Positions 54,445 to 64,000 of a stretch of DNA of 64,000 nt are shown here, one piece after another. Made by a program: the position numbers and the translations under genes. Source of the stretch: Brugia malayi (taxonomy: Eukaryota; Nematoda; Chromadorea; Rhabditida; Onchocercidae); assembly GCF_000002995.4 (NCBI RefSeq), contig NW_025062477.1:10884649-10948648 (forward strand), given 5' to 3'. The notes under the pieces were generated by a model, which ran no database searches, was not told where the DNA came from, and worked only from the letters and a program-made list of their open reading frames with translations. The first letter of the stretch is position 1. Each line of letters begins with the position of its first letter.

Positions 54445-56483
54445 TTTAAATATTTTGCTTTTTTTTTTTTTGTTTTATTAAATTTACTTCCATAATATTT
54501 TTTCAATTTCTAATAATTATTTTTTCCTGTAAAAATTAAAATTTTATAAAAAGAAAAAATTCGTATTTTACAAAAAAAAAGTATTAAAATCAGAATTTTT
54601 GATTAAAATAATTAAAATATATTAAAAGTAATAATAATAATAAAATATTATATAAATCTTCGATGACAATAATTATTAAACGTTTAGTTGTTAAAATAAA
54701 TAGCATAACAAATAATGTAAATACTGATTTCTTTATTATTTTTTCATTTGCAATATATAACAGAAATTAAATTATAAACAATCAATGATTTAAAAATATT
54801 TTGAGAGAAAAAAAAAAAAGAAAACAAAAAAATGAAAAATTCTTAAAAATTATCGACAAAATTTAGAAAAAAAAAATAGTTTTAGCAAGAATTCATATTA
54901 ATTACACATTTTCTTTTCGTTTCTTTTTTTTTTTTTTTTTTTTCGAATGTAATTTTTTACAGATTCAAAAGAAAAAGCTACTGATAAAAGCGCCAAGTGA
55001 TCAACAAATATCGGAACGTATACAAATCAATAATGTTTGCTTCAATTTCTTTGATCTAATTAATAAGAAAAAATGAAAGATAGCAATAATTTATAAAAAA
55101 TGTACATTAATTAATAAACATAATTAATTTTCATGCATGCGACAAATGTGCCATTAAAATGACAAAAACAAAAAAAAAACAAAAATAATAATAACGACAA
55201 ATCTATCGAATATAATACAATAGAGGAATGATATTAACTACAAATAACTGATATGATATGATAAGACATAATCAGAGTAGTTTTGCTTACTTATGTCTTT
55301 GAAATTGTGTGCATCTAAGAAAAAAAAAAAGATGTAGCGGTAGACTGAAATATTAAATAGTTGAAAAATTAAAAACTTTGTGATTTATATCATTTCTTTT
55401 TTTAATTTTTTAATTTAATAATAATGTTTCACAATATTGATAATTTACAATAAGTGCAATTTAAATGAAATAATTTGATAAAAAATTTTTGAAATTTCTT
55501 CCTTTAAAACTATTTTCTCTTTTTTTTCATTTACAAATTGAAGTAATTAAATAGTGAATTTAAATGAAATAATTTGATAAAAAATTTTTGAAATTTCTTT
55601 TTTTAAAACTATTTTCTCCTTTATTTTTTTTATTTACAATATTTGAATGTGAGAGAATCGATGAGATTTGCATTCTTATTTATTACTCAATAATGTAAGA
55701 TATCAAAATTTTTGCTTACTTTTATTATTGTTTGGTTATAAATTATCTTAAAAAAATTTTAATGTTTGTTTTATAAATTATTCACAAAAATTTTTTCATG
55801 CTTAAATTAAAAATTTAATAAAAAATAGATAGCAAAAAAAAAAATTGAAATTTTTATTTAATATAGAAAAAATATGCACACTTCGGGACAGTTTATCTGT
55901 TTGAGAATTTAATATTTTTTTAAAAATTAAATGCATGAAATTTTAATAGTGAAAATATTAAGAGAGAAATTCTATGATTATTTTATTATAAATTGAAAAA
56001 ATTATTGATAATTCTTATTATCAGTAAAATACAAGAAAAGATGATAATTCTATTAATTTAAGATTAATTCTAATTTTTAAGAATATTATTTATAAAAAAA
56101 ATGATAGTATTGATTTTGATTTTGAAAATTATAAGTACAGAGATTAAAGCAATGCATATGTTATTTCAATTTTTTTTCAGATAAAAATTAATTAATGCAA
56201 AACTGTTAATGAAAAAAAAAAAAAAAAAAAAAAACAATTACTAATTATTAATTCATAAATTTTAATTTTGATTTTTTTCTGATATTTCCGATAATATTTG
56301 CTTACATAAAGAATTTCATTCGTTTTTTTTTTTTTTTTTTCACTTTTCATGATTTTTCGTTTTTTTTTTTTTTATTTAACTATTTTTTATAGAGTTTTGA
56401 TTACAATAAATTCTTATTATGATTGATTAAAAATTTCAAAAAATTTTCTGACAAATAAAACTTAAAATATATGTTAATTAAAA
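54445..56483. other. Intergenic between convergent genes
   Basis: 3' flanks of the receptor and the transglutaminase. No exon is supported. It contains many homopolymer runs and a tandem duplication near 55460-55640. Confidence 0.45.
55455..55640. repeat. Tandem duplication of about 99 bp
   Basis: The stretch starting TTTAAATGAAATAATTTG at about 55460 recurs at about 55559 with few differences, including AACTATTTTCTC and the following T-run. Confidence 0.8.
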
Positions 56484-59400
56484 TTAATTACTAATAAGAT
56501 AAGTGCGAACATTTTTTAATTGATCACAATTAAATACAGCAACAATTTTCCTTTCATTTAAATTTGTCTTTCTTATTGCGCTTGTTGTAATCGTTAAAGT
56601 ATTGTAAGCTTCAATAGATCTAAAAATTTCTTTATTTTATTTCTTTTTTGATCACAAAAATTATTTAGGAATTTAATTGATAAATAATTTTAGTTATTAT
56701 AAGCTAAGAAGAAGATAGAATTATTTGATAATATAAATTAATATCTAAAATAATGCATTGGGATATTAATTTATTTTGCGCTATCAATAATTTATTTTGC
56801 TCTATCAATAATTTATTTTACTCTATCAATAATTTATTTTACTCTTTCAATAATTTATTTTACTCTTCAATAATTTATTTTACTCTATATATTTATTTTG
56901 CTCTATCAATATCTATTTTACTCTATCAATAATTTATTTTGTTCTATCAATAATTTATTTTATTCATTCAATAATTTATTTTACTCCATAATAATTTATT
57001 TTACTCCATAATAATTTATTTTGCTTTATCAATAATTTATTTTACTCTGTCGATAATTTACGTTACTCTATCAATAATTTATTTTGTTCTATCAACAATA
57101 ATCATCAAAATATTTTAAACAATAAATATTTCAGGAATGATTTCACTGAAATATTTAAATTTCTTACTCACTTAATAGTCTTTTTCTAACATTTGATAAT
57201 TACTCCTTTATCATTCTTCAAAGTATTTAAATTCTAAAATTAAATAATATATGACTAACCCACATAATATTGGTGAATCATTAAATGTCAATCCGGTACC
57301 ATCAATTCTAATTTCACAATTTGTTAATAAAATATTTAATGAATTTGCTAACGAAATTTGAAACTCTTCTTTATCAGTACTCGTTGATATCAAATCTTTT
57401 TGTAAAAGCTAAAATTTGTTCTGTAAAAAAAATAACAAAAAAAAAAAAAAAAAATGGAAAGAAAACTTTTGCTAAATTGCATTAATAATTACAAATAATG
57501 AAAAATAATTTATTGGTAAAGGGCAAATTTAAAATTTACTAATCTAATAATTTTACATTTTAATTCATTAATTTTTAAAAGTATTTAAAACTTAAGTCAT
57601 GCTGACAAACTATAAATTTTATTGATAAGCAAATTTTTTATTATATTATTATCTCATTTTTATAAAAATTTTATTTTAAATGATTTAAAAAGAAAAAAAA
57701 AAAAACTAACTTTTTTGATTGATAATATAGGTTTGAGAAGTGTAAGTATTTGTTGAGCATAAAATCGTTCATTGTTATGTAAAACTTTTGCAAATGCTAT
57801 TATAGAAATATTCCAATCTTCCATAAACATATTACAAAAGTATTCAGATGGAATACTAAATTCTATCTTTTGGCCTAAATAAGTTAACAAATTAATAATT
57901 CAAAAGTAAATTTTAATTAAATAAAAAGGATAACTTAAAATTTTTAATTATCAAAATTGTTTTCAGTTTCGTTGTTATCTTCACAGTGTTATTAATTTAT
58001 GAAATTATTGCTATTAAATTATTTATCATTTGTTTCCTCATTAATTTAATACAATATAATAAAAATACATTAAAAATTTAATTTTATTAATAAAATTTCA
58101 TAGGAATAAAAATAATTAAAGCAAAAAAGGAAATAATTATCATATGATTATCATACATTGCTTTGATCGGATGATAAGCATTTTCTCGTAGAGATAAACA
58201 TGTGTGATAACCAATCCTGTATAACTTGTTAAGTCAACCTGGATTTGTGCATTAACTGTTTGTTCAATTTGTGATTTGTTTATGACTGTTAATGATCCAT
58301 TAATTGGCTTATCAATACTGATCTATAAAGCGCTCTTTGATAAGTGATAATTAAATAGGATAATTAAGAAATGTATGAGAGGGAGAAAAGAAAAGTGATA
58401 AAAATGAAGAAACCATATAATTTATAAATCAATCTTTTCAACTCTTTTTCGAACTAAAAATTAAGTAAATTTGAGCTTATTTGTTTCTAATATTATTATT
58501 TTTTTATTAAACTGATAGTTGATCTATAATAATTAATAATAATAATAATAGTACTAATAATAAAAATAGTAGTATTAATAATAATAATAATAATAGTAGT
58601 ACTAATAATAAAAATAATAGTACTAATAATAATAATATAGTATAATAATAATAATAATAGTAATAATAATAGTAGTAGTAGTAGTAATAATAATAATAAT
58701 AGTAGTAATAATAATAACAATAATAATAGTAGTAATAATAATAATAACAATAATAATAATAATAATAGTAATAATAATAATAGTAGTAGTAACAGTAATA
58801 ATAATAATAATAATAATAATAACGTAGCAATAATTTTTCAGCAAAATTTGTGATTAAAATATTTTTTTTTTTTCTGCTTCTTCATTGGGAATAAATAAAA
58901 TTGAAAAAATCCTCTTAAAAGTTTGTTTTAATAGGAATAAATAAAATTATTAATAGTATTTAAATATTATTTTTCAAAATATTTTAAGAAAAATTGTCAA
59001 CAATTCTAACGTCTCGTCATTATCAATTCTAATCAAAAACTAACATTTTGAAAATTGCTTAAATTTAATTCAATACTGCCAATTCCTTCATCATTTAACA
59101 ACGATAAGTACTCAGTTTGGTGACAATTACTATCTTCCAATGATCCTTTGTAATTCATTGTCACATCAGTATCACTGGTTATCGTTGCTATGATAAGTTT
59201 ATTTGATATCCTGAATAAATTATTGAAGTACATACAATAAGCAAATATATAAGTAAATAAATTAATCAAATAAGTAAGTTTTACTTTTGTTTTTTGTCAC
59301 TTTAAAAGTTTTATACAAAATAAAATAAAAAATAATTTAAAGTAAAAAAGAACAAGAAACAGAAGAAGTAATCAATTTTATTATAAATTACTTTTTTTTT

Positions 59401-62400
59401 CTCTTCAATTTTAAAATTATTTTAAAGTTTTTTTTTTTTTCTACAAAAACGAAATTTTTTTTGAGTTTTTTTTCCTTTTATTGGGAATAAATGAAAGTGA
59501 ACTTCATCTAACTTTAAAATAAATTTAATTTCATTCTTTATTATTACTTTTTTTATAATTGTTTTTTCTCCCATACTTATACAGCACTACTATTATTATC
59601 AAATAATTAAAATAATCAAAAATTATTATAACTTTTATCCTAATTAATAATTAATATTACCATAATTTGATTATTTTAGTGTTATCATTTTGAAAATTGT
59701 TGCAAAAAATTAATTTGTTTTAATATTTTAGAGCCATTTTTTTTTTCAGAAATACTTCAGATTTAGTAATTTTAAAATGTATTCATTTTTTTTAAAAAAA
59801 TTATTTAAACATATTCAAAATGAAAAAATTAAAGAATAAAATTAACAATTAAAAATTTTACTTCTTTCCATGTTTTTTAGAATATGCAAAAATTGGATTA
59901 TATGTTATTGGATCACGATAGTAATAATTGCAAATAATAGTAGCATTTAGCATTTTATAAAGTTGCTTTCCGTAATATTCATTCTCATTTTCCGGTTCTA
60001 TTTTTTCACTATCCGTTTTAATTTGTCGTACCGGAAATAATCCTTTCCTTTCATTTAATAAACTATCCTCCTCTGAAATTCAACTTAGCTAAATGACCTT
60101 TGCTGACTTTGTTATTCTCCTCAATAAAATAAAATATGAAATTAAAAAAAAAAAAGATTACAAAATTTTTTTGAAATTTAAATAAAATTTTAATATACAG
60201 TTGGAATTTTTGATAATTTAAACGAAATTTGAATTTAACCATATATTTAACTAATATCTAATCAAAATAAGATGCTAAATTGAGATGCTAAAATAAAAAT
60301 AAAAAAAGAAGAATAAAGTTAAATTTTAAAAATAACTTTTTTTTTTTTTTTGTAAACAACCTTTTATAATTGGAGTAGCATCACAAATATGCCATTCACT
60401 TTTATTGTAATCATTTCTCAGAATTTTTGATTGAAGCCATAATTCATTCCAAATATGATAATGCCATATCTGTATTTAAATGATGAAAATTTAAAAAAAA
60501 AAACAAAATGAATTGTTTATTAAATTTAAAATTTGTCAATTATATAATTTCTAATAATTTAAATGCTAATTTGTCATCAAATTATAATTTATTGCAGTTT
60601 ATTTTGAAAATTAATTATTGGGAGAATATCTAAGTTTGTGTTTTTTTGTCTAATTATTAATGAAATAATTAAGGAAAACAAACAAACTTTCTTCTTTCTA
60701 ATTGATAATAATTCATTATCATTCTTAATTATCATATCGTAAGCATTTTTATAATAATTTTTGGGAAAATTTAGTATTTGACAAAACTTTTTAAAATTTC
60801 ATTTCTACTTTTTGCTGTACTAATTAACTTTTACCTTGCCATTACTAAAAATATTAATGCAATTTATGCTAATATATGCTTTATTAATTACCACTCATTT
60901 ATAATAGAAGTATTACTTAAAACAATTTGTAATTAATTAATTTAGTCGATAATAAATTAATTAAAGCTAATTTAGGCATATTGTAATGTCACGTTAGTGT
61001 CACATTAATTAAGTATCACAAAATTGTGTTTTTTGCTATAAAATGAAATCCCAGCATAAATTATAAAATTACTGTATCACACTGCAGAATCACATTATCA
61101 TCTTATCATAACTATGATAAAAGCATCAATGAAAAACATACGGTATCTTTGCTTTTTTCAGCAAGCAAATCATCAATAATATCTAATTTTATCAATGCGT
61201 CATTATCAATTTGTGGCGCAAAATTATAAATCGTTACCATACGACATGGAATTCCAACACATCGGCAAACTATAATTTTTCACTTTTTTTTCAAATAAAA
61301 AAAAAGAAAAAAAATTGAAATAACTAAACAAAACAATTTTCTCTAAACTTTAGCTTAAAATATACTAAAGAAAATTCAAAAAAAAAAAAAAATAAAAGTT
61401 AAAATAAATAAGCGTACTTGACGTAAGAAGACCAGCGTAACACCATGACTGTCCGTAACCTATTTTAACACCAAATCTCTTATACAATGCCATAATTTCT
61501 TTACTGCCACTCCATGCACTCGGTATAATTTCATTTTTACAATCGTTTTGTTGAAAATCACTCCATTTAACTTCTAATATAAATTTACTAATCTGTAAAA
61601 TTTTAATTGAAATTAAAAGATTTAAAAATTTAACAAAATAAGGAAAATAATAAATTAATCTGAAAATAAATAAAATTATATAATTTAACATTTCTAATTT
61701 CAATCTGATTGCTAATTTCAATTTTATTTTAAGCTAATTTAACAATGAAATTACTAATCTATTAAACTTATATAAACTTTACACTTACAGCTATAGCAAT
61801 TGCTTTTGCAATTGCAAAAGCTGATCCAAGTTCATCCATTTTTAACAAATTATTTTTCACGCATAATTCCAACAATTGCAATATTGTATTTATGCAAATG
61901 GCGCTAAATTGCCCTAAAAGCCATGCATCCCTTTGATTCCATTTGCGCATCACAGCTAATTCATTCAGTACATATTCATTTAATTCTATTTCATTTGGAT
62001 AATATGTTTCGTCATCTATAAAAAATAAATAAATAAACAATTTTTGTTTACAAATTTAATCAGCATAATAAAAAATATTGAAATGTTAAAAATTATTGAT
62101 TAATTATAAATATACAAAAAATAAATGAAAAAAAAAAAAACCACAAATTTAAACCTTTATGCCATGGGTTAAACAGAATGCATAAATTCATAGTGTATAA
62201 ATTTGATCTTTCATTATTTTGCATAATCATTTGCCAAAGACCAATCGGAATATTAGATGGAATTATAATCTAAATATTTATCATTTTGATAAAACTTTTG
62301 ATTGTAAACAAAAAAACAAAACAAATAATTTAAAAACGAAAAAAAAAAAAAAAATAGAAAAAATCAAAAAATAATAATAATGAAAAGGTAAAAATTTTTG

Positions 62401-63987
62401 TTGAAATTAAATCAATAATTCGTACCTTTTACTATTATTGAATAAAAAATAAAATTTATAAAAATTAAAACAAAATAAAATTCACTTCAAATAATGCATC
62501 ATCTATTGTTAAAATTTTATATGTTACATGCCAATTTTTTATTGATTGATCAGTTGAATAATTATTTTTTACTGCCGAAATTGTTGTTTTATAATTTGCC
62601 AATTCTGAAATTTCTTCAAAAATGAATTATCAAAATGATATCAGTAACAAAATTAAAATTACTGCAACATAATTTGTATCATTCATAAATTTTATAGCAT
62701 AAAATATTGAATGATAGCAATTATTGATTGATCATAAAATTGAAATGATTAGACGCGTTGATTTGAATCTCTCACAGAACACTGATACCAACGAAAACTT
62801 TGTAAATTTCAATAATACTTTTTAAATTTTAATCCTAGTCAAGAGTTTTTGACACCAATTAAAATCTAATATCAATGGAAATTTTTTAGCTAATTTTTTA
62901 GTTTTTAGTCTTACCAAAAAAAAAAAAAAATTTGAAGTAGATTGAATTATATAAAATATTTTAAAATTATTATTCATGCAATTTCCAATAAATGATTTTT
63001 ATCATCAATTAAAACATTATCAATTCTTGATGATTAAGAACTTGTTAAAAAAAATAAGAAAATTTTGAAAAAAATTGTGAAATATTTATTGGTATAAATT
63101 TTCACTTAATAGTCATAAAAAGATTAATATTTTAATAATTAAATTAATTCTAAAAATGAGTAGTGAAAAAATTAAATAGTGATTAAATCAGTGGATACCA
63201 TTTTTAAAAAGAATTGAAAGATTATGCAAAATCTGCGGTTTGTTATTGTAATGAAAGATGAAAAATATTGAAAAACCACGTCGACAAATTTCCATTGGTT
63301 CATTATCAGTTGTTATCAGTGGTTCAAATGCTATGGTATGGTGAGTTTTGCAAATTTCATCCGTTTTCATTGTTACTAAAGTTTGAAAATCATTCGATAA
63401 AGCATCCTTGATATCTGAGATTTTTGCTAAAAATTAAGCGCATTTGTCGTAGTGAAAAAAAAAAAAAAAAAAAACCATTTGCAATATAAAATGATCAAAA
63501 TTTTTTTATCAAATAAATTTTTTAAATATTTTTTTGTGCCTTAAAGATTTCACAAATATATTAAACAATAAAAAAAAAATGTCTCTCTGGAAAAAGAAAA
63601 AAATTTAATAATATTTCAAAAAAAAAATTTTTTTTTTTTACTTGATTTTATGATAATATTAATAAGTTATATGAAAATTTTTTTAACAATTTTTAAATTA
63701 ACATTATTAAGTTTTTTTCTACAATTCAAATAATACTTTTAAATTATAATTTCGTCAAACAAACTGAAATACTTACATTTAGTGACAATTTGTGATTGAA
63801 TTGTTGTATCAATTTCAGTTTTAATTATATGATCACTTTTTGATTCTAATTTAGAATCAAATGAAATTGAAATTTTTGCATTATTTCGTTCAGATAATTT
63901 CTGTTTCATTTCTGGAATATTATTAATATTTGAATTAATACTACATCCTATTTCTGAAGTACTTATAGTTTCCAATTTACAATCCAT
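56484..63987 (-). CDS. Factor XIII-type transglutaminase with catalytic Cys replaced by Ser, at least 767 residues
   Basis: Animal transglutaminases cross-link Gln and Lys side chains. Sixteen minus-strand exons join in phase: 63777-63987, 63199-63426, 62486-62604, 62155-62269, 61789-62015, 61418-61592, 61142-61269, 60361-60469, 59862-60072, 59045-59210, 58157-58322, 57711-57874, 57260-57408 and 56484-56619 (the count is 14 with these boundaries). An N-terminal extension of about 95 residues precedes the first beta-sandwich (THHTIAFEPL, ICRRGF). The core starts at LFNPWHK and continues NEYVLNE, WLLGQFS and PSAWSGS. The active site reads GYGQSWCYAG where the family has GQCWVFAG, so the nucleophile is Ser349 (codon 61446-61448). 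His406 (YHIWNE) and Asp431 (ICDATP) are kept. Two C-terminal barrels follow. The ATG at 63987 may not be the true start, because the frame is open to the window edge. Confidence 0.85.
56764..57095. repeat. Tandem repeat of about 20 bp in the last transglutaminase intron
   Basis: Units of the form ATCAATAATTTATTTTACTCT recur about 16 times with small length changes. It lies within intron 56620-57259. Confidence 0.9.
58530..58825. repeat. Long AAT/AGT trinucleotide array in a transglutaminase intron
   Basis: Nearly 300 bases of AAT, AGT and AAC triplets. It makes overlapping artefactual poly-Leu, poly-Tyr and poly-Ile frames on the minus strand. It sits in intron 58323-59044. Confidence 0.95.
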
Positions 63988-64000
63988 TTTTTCAACTTTT

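Noticed and set aside
58496..58844. Poly-Leu, poly-Tyr and poly-Ile reading frames
   Set aside because: Three-frame reading of an AAT/AGT triplet array.

Overview
The window is animal nuclear DNA: very AT-rich, with many small exons, mostly GT-AG introns, and nematode-style acceptors (TTTTCAG or TTTTAG) just upstream of several start codons. The protein content fits a nematode, and my best guess is a filarial or other spirurid worm. That placement rests on gene style and the asparaginyl-tRNA synthetase. No species marker is visible.

Layout. 459-2717 (+) is the 3' two thirds of asparaginyl-tRNA synthetase. 2.7-8.0 kb holds a diverged tandem repeat and the scattered remains of a casein-kinase-1-like gene. 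8.0-19.75 kb is a large inverted duplication: two nearly identical 2.1-kb arms (8199-10297 and 16561-18660) flank a 6.3-kb core with two head-to-head papain-family cysteine protease genes. The minus-strand copy keeps its catalytic triad. The plus-strand copy has lost its catalytic Cys and carries a frameshift. 20.7-21.5 kb (-) is a dead BEL/Pao gag fragment, followed by a mosaic of short direct and inverted repeats to 22.85 kb. 22.9-30.8 kb has no gene I can support.

30.98-31.94 kb (+) encodes a CDC42 small effector with a CRIB motif. 33.94-35.60 kb (-) encodes a DUF167 (UPF0235/C15orf40) protein. 36.7-40.1 kb (+) carries exons of a perilipin-like lipid-droplet protein. 41.7-42.6 kb (-) is the 82-residue IER3IP1/Yos1 gene and 43.7-47.2 kb (-) is MAEA, the RING-type subunit of the CTLH/GID ubiquitin ligase. 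48.5-49.84 kb is a two-phase minisatellite built from a 20-bp unit. 50.57-54.44 kb (+) is a divergent rhodopsin-like seven-helix receptor. 56.48-63.99 kb (-) is a factor-XIII-type transglutaminase whose catalytic Cys is replaced by Ser.

The genes are mostly unrelated housekeeping and signalling loci. The strongest candidates for something new are the inverted protease duplication, with its copied terminal exon and dead paralogue, and the Cys-to-Ser transglutaminase. Exon coordinates were derived by hand from reading frames, splice phase and family alignment from memory. No search or RNA evidence was available.
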